Source: Mesocentrotus franciscanus (Eukaryota > Echinodermata > Echinoidea > Camarodonta > Strongylocentrotidae). Taken from it: 64,000 nt of DNA. Made by a program: the position numbers and the translations under genes. Below are positions 1-15,000 of the stretch, piece by piece. Within the stretch, counting starts at the first letter, position 1. Every line of letters starts with the position of its first letter. The notes below the pieces were generated by a model. It saw only the letters and a list, made by a program, of their open reading frames with translations, did not search any database and was not told the origin of the DNA. The stretch lies in contig CP137675.1 in the NCBI GenBank assembly GCA_037976565.1, positions 31,013,820 to 31,077,819 on the forward strand. The letters run 5' to 3'.

Positions 1-80
1 TTCGCATATCATCTACAAATCTTTATTGAACCGAGGAAAGACGAATTCGACTCCTAATGATGCCTTCTGTTCAGACACCG
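1..80 (+). CDS. ADAMTS: ADAMTS exon 1 of window: prodomain, partial
   Basis: Open in frame 2 from the window edge, with HIIYKS and a cysteine-containing FCSDTG that resembles the end of an ADAMTS prodomain. The donor is G|GTAAGT, phase 1, matching the next exon. The start lies outside the window. Confidence 0.75.
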
Positions 81-3000
81 GTAAGTCGAAATCAAAAATA
101 ATGAAAATAATAATAATAATACTAGTAATGATGATAATAATAATAATAATGATAATAATAATGATAATAATAATGATAATAATAATGATAATAATATTAA
201 TGATAATGATAATTTTGTTTATTACATTAGTACTAATAATAACTGTTTCTTATAAAGGGCTTTACCAGTTACAACCGAACAAAGGGTTTACAATATTATT
301 ATTACCTCGGACACCGGGTTCAAATTCTATTCCGCGCATTCTCCACACCCTGGGTAGCATTCCAGCTAGTCGCCTTTTTACGGCCGCGCACATAATAATT
401 TAATTAGTCGACCTTCGTATCCCAATAGGATACCCAATCATCACCTCGGTAATATTGATTAGATTTACTTTATTGAACGGATGGTGTCAGGATGGTGCCT
501 AAAAGTGCCATTTTAGGCACCATATTGAATCAATTTGTTATAATGCAATTTCGATGATTCCAAAACCTCATCATATGAAGATCCGTATCAGGACAATTAC
601 CCCCTGAACAATCACCCCCGGAAAATTACCCCCGGAAAACTACCCCCTTGGTTGTCCTTGGGGGTAATTTTCCGGGGGGTAATTGTCCTTGGGGGTAATT
701 GTCCCGCTGGTAATTGGCCGGGGGATGGTCGTCCAGGGGGTAATTGTTCTAGAACCATGAAGATCAACCATCCACTTCTAAACACTTACAAAATACGATT
801 GTATTGACCATTACACAACAATCAACATTACCTTTTAAACAGATGAAACTAGAACTCGACCGTTTTCGGAGAATGGGAAAGATACATATATAACATCTTT
901 TTGATAACATATCAATAACATTAAGATGGCAATAAAAGCATTTGTAAACAACTAAGACATCTTATACTAATGCACATTTTCCCTGCATGTGGATTATATT
1001 AAGATATAAACTTACGCAATTGCACGGTTATGATATGCCAAACTTTGATATCACAATAGTTACAAAGTTGGCAATATTTTTACATCTTTGGTAATAAATA
1101 GTTCAAAACATTTTCAATGTAATTAGGCGATGTATGCCTACCGTCGGTACAGCGCGCGTCTCTACGTCTTTATGTATCAGGGAATTACACATTTCCCTGG
1201 GTTGACCTCATTAGGGCGGCGTGTGGACATTCCACGATTACGTAATGAGAAGGTCATCTATTAGCGACCTGCTTGTCGCGTGTGACCTTGTATGACCCCT
1301 TACACCTGTCAATTATGACATGCCGTCCTTGTCCTCCTAAGGTCACGAATGTTTTCATGCACTAGTCTTAAAGTCACAGACCCGGATAGAAGGCTTTTCG
1401 CATATATGCATGTAAAATGCTACTCTTAAGACCAAACATATTTGGGACTGTGAATACACTGCTGCACTAGTTTAAAATGAACTTTTTGTTTGTCTTGCTA
1501 AATTACCGCGACTTAACAAATTAGAAGGCTAAATAGGTTCATCCATGTGTGACTGTAATTCCAGTCATGAATGAAAAAAAACCCGAGGCATTTTGCTACT
1601 GTCGATCTTCTACACCTAACGGAGGAGTAGGAGGAGGAGGGAGAGGAAGGAGGAGAAGAGGGAGACAAAAGGAGGAGAAAAAGAAGAAGGAGAAGAAGGA
1701 GAAGAAGAAGAAGAAGAAGAAGAAGAAGAAGAAGAAGAAGAAAAAAAAAGTATAAGAAGAAAAGGAGAAGAAGAAAAAGAAGAAGAAGAAGAAGAAGAAG
1801 AAGAAGAAGAAGAAGAAGAGGAGAAGAAGAACCTGAAGAAGAAGATTGGATCCCAAACTAAAAAGAAAATAAGAAATAAGGACTTGGAAATTTCTCTTAA
1901 ACTACGAAGTAATTCATGTTACGAAATGCAAAAACAAGACTTATGCACATACCTACACTGAACCACAATATAACCACGCGCTCCATATACATATAAATGA
2001 TGAATACAGAGGGCGCTAAGTTTATACCCCAGTCAGACAAACAAACCGACACCAGACCGAACAAAAGTGACTCAGGAATTGCGATTGCGAAGCTGCAATT
2101 TCGTGACAATGCACCTTACGCGAGTGTATATGTACATGGTTAAACGCCTCAAACGTGGAGTTTTTCCCGCATCCAGTATGCCCGTCAAAAGACATTCTCC
2201 TATTCCATTCTACAGGTACATGGCACCATGACGACCATACTTCGAAGATAGCTCGACGTCGGGTACGAAAGTCAGTTAGCATGGAGCGAACTGTGGAAAC
2301 CTTAGTGGTTGTCGACCAGTCCATGATAGAATATCACAAGGACGAGGACATCGAGACCTATGTGCTCACCATCATGAATCTGGTAGCTATCACTCAATTT
2401 GATTCGACGAGTTTTGTTCACATTGCTATCTAATACATGTATATAGGAAGATAAATTGGGAACAATTTGTAAAATAAACAGTATCGAAAAATGTTCTTCC
2501 AGAGATAATACGCGGTTCATCGTTCAGGTTTGTGAATTAGTCAATTAGACACCAACAAATATGTAAGATCCAAGCAAACATAAAAGGGGGTGAAAACACC
2601 TTGGAACATAGTCGGCGCTCCGGGGGGCACAGTGTTCCCCACTTTTCCAGGTACCCCCATAGTGCCCTTTTTAAATAGGACAAGTGCCCCTTTTCCTGTG
2701 TAAGAACTGCCCCTTTCCCTTCTAATAAGTGCCCTTTTCCGTGTGATAAGTGCACCCCCATTTTTTTTTCATAAGATCCCCTTCACTTTCTCATAAATGT
2801 CCCTTTTCACCTCTGATAAATGCCTCTATTAAAATCTGATAAGTGCCCCTTTTCCTTCGACAACTGCCCCTTTTCCTTTGCAATAAGTGTCCCTTTTCCA
2901 TTCTCATAAGGGCCCTTTATAATCTTTGGTAAGTGCCCCTTTCAGGTACGAGAAGTACCACTTACCACCTCTGATAGGTGCCCCCTTCACCTCTGATAAT

Positions 3001-6000
3001 TGCCCCTATTCAAATCTAACAGGTACACGTTTTACTTTGACAAGTGCTCCTTTTCCTTTGTAATAATTGCCCCCTTCCCCTTCTGATAAGTGCCCCTTTT
3101 CTTCTTTGATGAGTGCCCCTGTGCATCTCTAATAAGTGCCCATTATATTTTGACACGTGCCCCTTTTTCTTTCTAAAAAGTGCCCTTTTTCCTTCTGATA
3201 AGTGCCCCTTTTCCTTCTCATAAATGTCCCTTTTCAGCCCCAATAATTTCCACTATCAAAATCTGACAGGTGCCCCTTTTCCTTTATAATAAGTGCCCCT
3301 TTTCCATTCTCATTAGTGCCCCTTTTCATCTGTGCTGAGTGCATCTTTTCAGGTGCGAAAAATTCCCCTTTTCACCTCTGATATTTTTGCCTTTGTTACT
3401 TTGACTCGTGCCCCTTTACCTTTTTAATTAGTGCCCCTTTTCCTCTCTAATAAGTACCATATTTCCTTCGGATAAATGCCCTATTAAAATGTGATAGGTG
3501 CCCTTTTCCTTCAATAGATGCCCCATTTCCATTCTCACAAGTATATTTTTTCATCTCTGTTGAGAGCTTTTCCATGTGCAAGAAAGTGCCCCATTTTCAC
3601 CTCTGATAATTGCCCTTTTTACTTTGACATGTGCCCCTTTTCTTTTCTAATAACTGTCCTTTTTCCTTCTGATAAGTGCCTACTTTTCCTTTCTCCATAA
3701 CATGCAACCCTAATTCAAAGCGACTAAGAGCCCCTTTTCTTTAATTTTCCCTTGAGCTATCTCGCTACCCGCGCTCGCATTTATAGTTATTATAATTATG
3801 TTACTTATAAAAGAACTTTCAGTCTTTTTTCATTAGATAGTGCTTAAAACTCATCAGAGTTTGTTTTTTGTCCTCTTTATAAGATGTAATATTTCGCACC
3901 TCGACCCGAAAAACCTTAAATTTTGGCTCGCTCGCTCGAAAATTAATATTCAAACTATGACACCAAACTGCAAAGTATATAGCTTGATCAGTATCTTGAA
4001 CTACGTAAAGGTCATCCCTGGTAGTGTAATCACAATCATGACGATGTAGGGGTATATACCAAAGTCTATAAATGGTGTATGTTAACTTTGAAGTTTCCCT
4101 TTGTAGGTGCCCCTTTTTTCCAGAAAGTGCCCTTTTTTGTTGGTGCCCCCTACTTTGGAAGACACTCCGCCGCCCCTGCCTCGGAAAATACATGTAAAAA
4201 CTCCAATGCGCATTGCTTTTTGTATTGTTTTAAAAGAGATCGAGAGATAGCCCGATGATATATATACGTTATCAGAAATCGTTCTGCTTTCTTTTCATCG
4301 CGTACAACAACTTTGTAAAATAAAAAGCAGCCGCTGAATGTTTTTGTTTTGTTTTGTTCCGTACACAGGTGGCTAAGTTTTACCGTGATCCGAGCATTGG
4401 GAACTTGGTGAACATCGCCCTCGTGCGTCTGATCCTCTTAGAAGATCAACAGGTGAATCATGTTAAACATTTATTCTATTTTTAGAGAAAGAAAGAGTGA
4501 GAGAGAAAGAGAGAGAGAGATAAAAAGGGACGGGGAGTTGTTTCCATTCAAATTTGGAAGCAAGTTTGATTTGCAATATCAACACTCAATTTATTTACAT
4601 CCTTTTTCGTAACCTGTATCCTTATTCCATTTTCTTCCTCTTTTTATTATCTTTTGAAAATATTTCTCTCTTTTTAAAATTTATGACGATCTAGAATCCA
4701 AGTGTCACTCAGTTTGATGAATTAATGTGATTACCATTGACCTTTGCGAACTTTCTATCGTTTGCTGCATTATGTTTAATTTGTTTGTATTTCATGTATT
4801 ATGTTTATCATGTTTATTGTAAATGTTTATTTCAACTTCTACTCAGCAGTGAGTTCTGAGTTTAGACATTATCATTTACATTACTTCTTTTATTATAGGA
4901 CGACCTAGAGATCTCTAACAACGCAGATGACACATTGAATAGCTTCTGCGCATGGCAAGACACATTGAACCCGGAAGGAGATGAGCAACAAAATCACCAT
5001 GACAACGCAATACTTCTTACCAGGTGAGCTCAATCCCATACAGGCTACTTAGTATGGATATCGCAGAACAAAAATAAGTAAATACACATCCGACTATTTC
5101 TCTTTCTTTCTGCTCTCTCTCTCTCACTTTATAATATATATACAAACTATATATTTATTGATTCTCCTTATTGATTCTCTTTATTGATTCTCTTTATCGA
5201 TTCTCTTTATGTTTCTAGCAGTTCACATTTTCTTGCTTAATTTGTTTTCACCCTGCCTACATTCACCCTTTCTCTTTCTGTCTATTTACTCTCATTCTGA
5301 TCGTGAATGAAACATAAACAAAGTCAAGTGTTGTCCGAATAGTTTCAAGTAACTAGAGACTACATACACATTCAAATTCAAATTCATTTTCGGATATTTA
5401 TTTCATTCAGTTTTATATGTAATTTAGAAATAAGGTTAAATGGTTGAATGATTCATTCATAATTCTTGAATTTTCTTTGAAGGAAGGACCTGTGCCGTGG
5501 TTCTGATATTTGTTTCACGTTGGGCTTGGCCCACGTGTCTGGAATGTGTAATAGGAAGCGAAGCTGTAGCATCAACGAAGACAACGGCCTTGCTGTTGGG
5601 TTCACCGTGGCGCACGAAATGGGACACAAGTAAGAATAAGCGTAAATCAGTGTCATATCTAGCCGAATGGCGCCCCGGAAAACAATATATATGGACTCCT
5701 GCCTTATTGGTTGAAACATACGAAATAGTTTTTTTTTGAAGCAGTTCAAACGCAGTTTATAAGCTTTAGAAAAAAACTTGGAGTAAAGAGACCAAATTTC
5801 AGAAAATTTTCGCCTCAGACTTTAACAAAAAAATATAGTGCATTTTGGCATAAATTGGGGGCGCATATATTCCTCAAAGACCCTAACATTTCTTGTTCCC
5901 CTCTCCTTTCTCTTTCTCTCTTTTTATGTTTTGTTTCCACTTCAAGTACCGCCCTGGGCATACGCCCCGTCGTTTGCACCCCTATACGCCCCGGGTTAAA

Positions 6001-9000
6001 ACCATCTCGAACCATACGATCCGACCAAGATCAGATTGTGAAAGAAATTGCAATATTATCAAATATAAAAAAATGTAGACATGTTAACTATTCCTGTTTT
6101 CAACTTAATATTTGGCATAATTTCAGTCTGCAGATAATTAATTTTTGAGGAAGAAGCATCAATGATTAAGATCACGGTTCTATCAAAAGTACATGCTCTT
6201 GACCGTAATGATTATGTAATCAGTATTTAGTGGTTACGGTAAAAAAAAAAAAAACTTCACAGAAATGTGTTATGGTTTGCCCTCATATAGCTTTGGTATG
6301 CAGCACGACGGCATTGATAACCCATGCTCATTTGATGATGACCCGAGTGGCCCATATGTGATGTCTTCACGGGTTCCTAGTGGTCTTACACCTACTACAT
6401 GGTCCTCCTGCAGCAGAGAATACATCACTCGCTTCCTAGAGTAAGTACAAATATGGCGGCAGCGGTAGAATCATGAGGCCATTTGGCTTCGTTATTTTGA
6501 ATCACATCAAATCAAATATGGACAGCGGTCCATAATTGTGATGTCTTCTCGGATTCCCAGTCGTTTACTGTACCAGTGCGTACATTTAAGTAAGACTAAA
6601 TAATGGCGGCAGCAGTGGGATTGTGAGGCCATTCGGGTTTAAGATTGATTCAAATAGAATCAGATCATATATGGAAAGGTCCATTCTTAATGTCTTCGAG
6701 GTTTTTTAGTGGTCTTACACCCACTTCATGGTTCACCTGTACCATCCACCCCACGATCTACCGACAGTAGAGGGTAGATCTCTGGATATTTAGAGTACAT
6801 TCGCGACAGCGGTGGGATGGAAGGAAAGTCGGACTTTTGAACGGCTTGAACGAAGAATGTTTTTTTCTGTAAAAAAATGAATAAACGATTTAGAGATTGC
6901 TTTACCTAAAAATCCCAATATTAAAAAAAAAAGCAATTGCAATGAGAATGAATGATGTATAACCGAATTACTCACATTTCTTACAAAAAGATGATAGTTC
7001 ATCAGTGATTGGGATTTGTTCTGAATTATGCCGTGAAAATTATATGCACGTACAATTATGATTTCTGCAGTAGTGGACGGGGTAACTGCCTGGAGGATAT
7101 GCCGTCATCAACACCCTACAACTATCCGAAGGTTCTACCGGGTGTCATGTACTCGGCAGACCACCAATGCCGTCTACAGTACGGACCGAATGCAACTGCC
7201 AGTCCCATGTTTGAAGTAAGAATCTTTGTGGTTATCTTACACTTATCCAAAGACGAGGAAAAACTTAAGCTACCACTCTAGCTGTTACGGAAAGAAATAA
7301 GAGGAACGAGGTAGATTATAGACAAAGAGTCAAGAAACAGATCAGCTTGGAATTTTTTGAGGAAAAAAATGACCTTGGATTTTTTTGTGCGTTGCTTTTT
7401 GTAAAGTTGTGCGGATGGTTTCTTTTATATTCCTGATTTCAACGCCGCTCGATAGATATGGACTCCTGGGGATACTGAAGAAAGAGGTAATACGAAGTAG
7501 GCAGATGAAGAAAATAACATTTTATGTTATATAGGCCTACTTTGCAATTAAAAGTACATTTAGTAAATAAGTATCAATTTACAAAGTAACGTAAAATGTT
7601 TGGTTATTTTGCAAGTGATTCCATTTTTGGGGGACAATGTTTCAAAATCAGTTCCTGATCGTGGGTAGAGCATTTTCGCCGGTTCATTTAGTACCCCAAC
7701 ATTCTTTATCGTTTAATTCTACTTTAAATTATGTCTCTCCTATTATTTGAATTCTACTTTTCTCTTCTTCACAAATTCTGTCCTCACTTCATTCTTTTCT
7801 TTATCCCTCTGTCTCTGTTTCCTTTCCCATTTTCAATATCATCCTCCACACTTTATATTTCTATCTGTTTCTACAAACTCTTCTTACTTATACTCCATCA
7901 CTCCATTTTGCTGATTCCAGTCTGATCTCTGTACTACCCTGTGGTGTAGCGTAGGAGTCATGAGGAAATCACGCATGACAGCAGCTGCACAGGGTACTCG
8001 GTGTGGGAAAGACAAGGTTAGTACTGTAAAAATAAATAAATAAAGGGTCCCTTTTCTCTCGATCACCTTCAAACATCTAGTGGTGTAATCTCACACAATT
8101 AGAGGTTTCCTAGCCAGACATTAAAGAGGCCTCCAGAAGTGGACTGGCCATGGGGAGTTTAGGGAAATTTCTCCACGGGCTGTCAGATATTTTGGTTTGA
8201 GGCCCCATTAATAAGTGGTCTGAGGGCCAGTAATAGGTTGGGTTGGCCTGGTTACATCGACATTCCCAAACCGAATTTCAGTCTCAGTCCGTCCCTGAAT
8301 GCTTCATTAATTTTAATATACTTCGGATTCATAATGCTATGCTAGATCTTACAATAAATGCAAATTCATAAAACAAAGGTGAGATCAGATAGATGAAGTG
8401 CCGTCTCCCAAATTGATAAAGTGAGAACAATATGATTTTACAGAAGTCCATTATTGAACACTCGAGTATCTGTCGCATTCACAAACAGTCTTGACCAATT
8501 TGATCCTCAAATCCCTACCTCAACCTGCCGTTATATTTACAAATACTTGGTTTGGTTTGTTTTATTTACGGTCTAAAAGATATACACAAATATAAACATA
8601 ATACAAATATCATAAGCAAAGAATATGACTGAATTATCAAATTTCAAAGTCATTAATGTAGTGGCTCTCTTCTTTCTAGAGGCCCAGATCCTATCACAGT
8701 CAATGGCATTATGTATGATTATTGTTAAAGATGTATTTCCTTCTTTGATTGTGTTCAGTGGTGTATATCTGGAGAGTGTATCGACATTGATGAACATCCC
8801 GTGGTCATAGATGGCGGATGGGGTCCATGGAGCGAGTACTCTGAGTGCTCCCTAACATGTGGACGGGCCGTCAAGTCTAAAGATAGACATTGTAACAACC
8901 CAAGGTATTCTTCTTTGACTTTTCGGATTGCTATTTCCATTATCTTTAACGATTTTGTAGTATTACGGTTTATAGTTACGAACGAAATGTCACAATGGAG

Positions 9001-12000
9001 TAGAATAGGTCAACATTCATGTGTACTTGACAGAGCTCCAATTTTAGAATGATTAATGTACAAACTTCCTATGTGCAACCAGCTGAAGATCAAAGTGCAG
9101 CTACACAATTTTTAATACCGCTGGGTTATGGTCGTAATCTGATCAGTGGTCGTAGCTTTGGTCGTAACATGGGCGTTTTGAACAAAAGCTTCTTCTGGGG
9201 CACCGAGGCATAATGACCATGTCATATGCCTGCGAATCGGTGTTCGTTCACTAACAAAACTGCGGCGAGTCTCCAGTCGAATCATTTCTGATAAAGGCCT
9301 TAAAAAGTTTTACGAATATCGACTCAGAAAACTAACCATTTTTTTTACAATTGCTCCTGCAGTCCATCTCATGGAGGAAGATACTGTGTTGGTGAGAGAA
9401 AGAAGTATACCATGTGTAAGCTTCAGGTACGTATACTATTAACTTAAATTAACTAATTTTGAAAACCAACTAGATAGAGGCATGAAAAATATAGGGTTCA
9501 TAAAAAAACATCGATCTATGTACTTTGGTCAAAGATAAGACGTTCATTCATTCTGGCAGTGATGTATTGTGCAGAAAAGGGCAAGTCCGAGATTTTGGTC
9601 ATTTGGTGCCCTGTACGTCACCAAGTGCTGTAGAGTTCTGAACATATATTGACTTCAAATGTATCTGGTCTGATAAAAGCTCTAGTATTGCTATTAATTA
9701 TGATCAGATGTACTGTTCGGGACACCGAAATATTTCATCTTTATCTCGAATTTGAAAATAACACATTTATGTGGCATTGATTCTGTGTAATATAAGTCAT
9801 CGGTGTTTTTATTTTGTCTAGGATTGCGTTCATGAATCTGTGAGTGTTCGTGCCATGCAGTGCAGCACCTATGATACAATCCAATCGAATGGTACCCAAC
9901 TCGCATGGATTCCCGTCGATGTCGAAGGTGCGTGGCGTAGTGGTTCATTCACTTCAAAGTTGATGGTTCGAATCCCAACCCCGCAGGGATGGCCTGGGAC
10001 TGAAATTCGGTTGGGAAATTTTGTTGCGACCGGTCCATTCACTCAGCCTTAGAAGATACTTAGGGCCTACCAACTGTGTCTAATACCACAAATGAACCGG
10101 CCAAAATACTGAGCGGCCCATTGCGAAAATTTCGCTTCAAATTCCTCTAATTCACCATGGCCCCTGAACATCAGCACTAATGTCCTTTGGCAAGGGTTTA
10201 TCTACTTTTTCAACTGCTAGACAAAGGTGTATTATGGGTACTTTTCTTGGGAAATAAATAAATATATAATTTTTTTATTTTGTGTGAGGGGGGAGGTGAT
10301 GTGACCGAGTGGCTTGACCGTGAAAGAAATGTGGAGAATTCCTCCTTAAAGCCCCTCTGCACTAGTTTGGCCAGGAGCGATTAGAGGGATTAGCGTGGTC
10401 ACTGACAGGTGGTTATCTCATCAACTCAGCTCTCAATTAACATAAGAAAAAGAGGATCATGGGGACCAACAGGCACCGCTTAGGCATTGTTTTCTATATA
10501 GAGGGAGCAAGTAGCTACAAGTAGTACAGTGGGGCTTTAAAATGTAGTTGTCGTATCTTCTGAACAGAATGTTTTTCTGATGTGTAATTTCACTTTCGCC
10601 CTTTTTTTTCCTATTCTGACATTGTTACTTTCTGTTTTTTCCTCTGTTTTTTCACTCTTTTCTTATAATATCAATGATAAACAATCAATTTCTCTCATTC
10701 TATTTTGTTTGTAGATAAACCTTGTGAATTGTTTTGCAGACGTCGTGATCAAGCATTGATAAAGAAGAAATCAGATCACGTGACCAATGGAACTCCCTGT
10801 ACTCGCTTCTCACGTGATATCTGCATTGACGGTATATGTCAGGTATGAGTTCGTTTTCCCGTAGATTCATAGTTCCGAAGGTTTATAATTCCGAAAGTTT
10901 ATTACTTCAAAGTTCAAAGGTTCATAATTTTCTGAAGGTTCATATCCCCTAAAAATGAGATAGGGTTCATAATTCCGAAACCCTGTATCGTATTTCGGAA
11001 ATACGAACCTTCAAAACTATGAACCAAATTTAATATTCGGAAGAATGAACCTTCGGAATAATGAACCCTTGTTTATTTTTTGGAATTATGAATCTTCGGA
11101 TATATAGGAAAACCTTCGGAATAATGCAACAAATGTTCGGAATTTTGAACCGTATTTCTTTTTTTCAGAATTATGAACTCCCTGTTACTAGAAATTTGTG
11201 TTTCGGAAGGGCGAACCTTCAGAAAAAAACGAGTGCCTCCCGACTTAAAAGAGTACTCTAGCGTGACATTGAAGTGAGGGGGAACATTAAACATTATGTT
11301 ATTTGTGAATATCCGATTGACTCGATTTAACGCCTTTGTGTTTCATGGACGCACGCCTACTTCATGTCTCACTTGAAGCAACTGTATTGCCGTTATTTTT
11401 GTAATATTTTTAGGGAGTATCTTTTCCATCATGCCATTTTCTTTCTATGGGACACTCTTTTTTGCATTTTGAAAAAAAAAAAAAAAAAAAAATCATAAAT
11501 GGAACATATAGAACAGAAGATATAGAGGGTAGGGGTGCATCAGTGGCACAAGTGCCCCCTATTAATTTTTAATTCAAATGGAATCATATTCCTGGGAGAA
11601 AAACGAAATTCATCAATAAATTAAACAAAACTTACATACAGTTTGCCGGAGCCCCTAGAAAAGCATTAAGATCGCCGACATACACTGGTAGAACTATGAT
11701 TGCTCTTACTCTGTGACAAACAATGTTGTGATCTTTGTTTCATTTGAGGTGTACCAATAACCTTAACAATAATTTTTGTACTGTTATAAAGTATAAGTAG
11801 AAGAACAAAAACCTTTACCCGGTATTCTATGGGCCAACAGACAAGGATTGTGAAGAAAACACAAAAATAACATAAATCTCGCGCACGGAATCTATGTCAA
11901 ACTTGGGTTCCGTGCGGGCCCTATTTTGAGCGAGTGTGTACGGGTGCGTGGAGTAGTCTACTTTTACAATTACATGTAGTTCATTTTATGTTAATGGAGA

Positions 12001-15000
12001 GTGTATTTAAACTTGCAGTATCTCAGCATATATGTAATATATGAAGCTCATATTTTGAATATAGTATAGCCACAAGGAACCCTTATCATGCAGAATAAAG
12101 TATATATTTTGGTGATTGATAAATGTTCATACTACCACTTTTTCAGATGGTTGGTTGTGATAATGTTGTCAGCTCAGGGGCGGTGGAGGACCGATGCGGT
12201 GTATGCCGCGGGGATGGGTCATCCTGCCTTACTATTCAGGATAGTTTCAACACAAAGTATGGACGAGGTTTGTACAATTCGCTATAACTAACCAAATTAT
12301 TCAAAAGGAACGATTCATACATGTATATCTTCTTCTTGTTATATTGCATAAAATACATGATTACATAAAGGCAGCGTGGTAGTTCGGTGAGAACATTTAT
12401 TTGAACACGATCGCAACTACTTTTGAAAAAAAAAGCCTAAGGCAATTTCACTGGCCTTGTACGTCATCTTTTAAAATGTGCAAACATTGCAAAGACGTAA
12501 TATGTAATCTGAACATGATTTCTATAGAATATACAATAAGGTATTTAATTTGCCCCCTGAGTTGATTTTTCGAATGTAGTTGCCATCGGGATTTTGTGAC
12601 TGGGTCCTTATTGTACAAAGACAAGCTTGAGAACAACAATTCCAATAGGAACCGACTTTAATTCATTTTATCCAAGCAATGATTTTATCATAAAAATATC
12701 CGACATTCAAATCGAATAGGGACAATAATAGTGTAATTCCAAAGACACTTCATTTGTAACTCCGTCTATGGCTTGTTTCGGTTATCTGTTCCAGTTAAAA
12801 CATTCTTCCTTGAATGTGGAAGACGATATACACAACGACAATAACAACCAAAAATATTTACAAATTCAGCTACATACTATTCAGGACCTGAACATGACAG
12901 TACTTCAGTACCATATTGGAAGTTTGAGGGAGAAGCAAAGGAGAGGGATAGGCTCATGTCTATACACAGTGTTCAAAGGTTAATGAAACAGTCGAATATG
13001 TACATCTTCTTAGTTGTAATTGATAATGTACCTTGATTAATTCAATAATTTCCCTGTTAACATTTCTTCGCGCCGGTCATGGTGGTATAATTGGTTAGAA
13101 AATCATTTTCGACGTTCATTGTTGTTGTGGGGGTATTTTTGTTGTTTGGGGGAGGGGCTTGATGGTCGCTGATGATGATGATGGTGGTGGTGGTGTGCCA
13201 CTCAGGAGATTTGTTTAATACACGTATTCCATACCGTTTCCCGGTAGATAAATGCCCGCATTCCATATATATTCCTGGTTGATTAATGCTCGTATTCCAT
13301 ACAGATGTCACGGATGTTGTGATATAGAGGTCAGGAGGTGTCGTGGTATAGTGGTTCATTCTATTAACCCTCAATACAAGGGTTCAGGGTTCGAAACCCA
13401 ACCCAAAACTAACGTCCATTGGCAAAACATTAATCCCCACTTTGCCACATTCTACCCAGGTGTAAAGGGCACCTGGTAATGCTGGGGTGATAATAATTGC
13501 AGGGTGCCACAGGAAGAGCAGTATTAATAATGCTGTGGCTACCCTGGGTGAATAAGACCCCAAATTATAATTATAGTTTCTATTATTCCAGGTTATGTGG
13601 AAATCACCGTCATCCCTGCCGGCGCTAGGAACATCGTTCTGGAGGAATTGGTCTCTTCCCAAAACTACCTGGCCATCAGCAATGCTTCAGGACATGACCT
13701 GCTAAACATGGATTGGTATATTGACTGGAGCGGGGAGTATCAGGCAGCAGGGACCATTATCAGCTACGAGAGGATAGATAATAAAGAACGAGTGGAGATC
13801 CTCGGTCCCATCAGCGAACCACTGCACATCTATGTAAATAGGGGCTTCACTGGAATATTATTCGTGGGATGGCGTTTCAAAATAATCGGAAGAGACTTTC
13901 TGATATATTGTATCGACATAAAATAACAAAGATTATAAGTAAGCAAGAATATAACAAACACTAAACAAAACAAACATAATCTCTTTAAAAAAAATTGTGT
14001 AGTAGTTTTGAAATGTGCATTTACGAGTTAAAGAAGAAGAAAGGTTTCGAGAACCATTTTCAGATAGCTAAATGTATCATGGATTTGACATACCCCATCA
14101 GTAATGTACGCGCCTGGCAGGTTAAAAAGAAATATCTCTGTCTGTAACACTCGTTGTGGAGTATTAACAAAAATAGATATATATACTTGCATGATTTAAT
14201 TGGGTGGATGTGCTGATCAAATGTTTTATAGTTTACTTTGTCATTGTGTTCTAAAACTTTAAAATATTTTTGTCAGGTATTGATTTCAATGATATTTACC
14301 CAGTGTCCCATTGAATCGGTTAACACATCATGTACGTCGTACCAGAAAATATGTGATGATATTTTCCCTCTCCACTTTTCCAGCTCATATTTCAACGAGC
14401 TCAGAACCCTGGCATAACATACAAGTATACCATTCCGAGAGAAGGGAACCAGACCGCTGTCATGCCGCAGTTTTTCTCCTGGGTCTATACCGATTGGTCC
14501 CCGTGTTCTGCATCCTGTGGCATTGGTAAGGTGTCCTTATCCCTTGTAGCTATGTTCTGTGGAAGCTTTTAGTGCTACTGAACAAACAGGTTAGGCAGAT
14601 TCAGAAACAACGAAGCAAGGAGAGGTGATCAGAATTCTCACCATCTTTGAGACGAAAAAAAAAAGAATCTTGCCAATTCAGTTGAATATTTTGTAGGGAA
14701 AAAACAGCAGCAAATTATTCATCAAGTCCTTGACTCAAGCTTCTCTCAAGAGGACACAATGGAACATTGGTCTCGAGGAACACCTGAGGAAGTCAAAGTT
14801 ATTAATTTAAAACTGGTATCGCGCATTTTGGTCCTGAGTCCTGGTTGATTTCACGACGTTCTGGCATTGCTATCTCTTCTTCATTATCCTCATAATTTTG
14901 ATCTGATGAGAAATTGATTTCGTCTTCTCGGTGGCATTCTTTCATAAAGGGTTTTTATCATGTACATATCCTTGGGTTTGTACAGACCTGGACCCTGTTT

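Noticed and set aside
1549..1856. Open frames of poly-Lys or poly-Phe
   Set aside because: Translations of a (GAA)n microsatellite on both strands.
2607..4178. CRISPR-like spaced repeats
   Set aside because: The units are degenerate and variable in length, there are no cas genes, and the block sits inside a eukaryotic intron with hAT-type ends.
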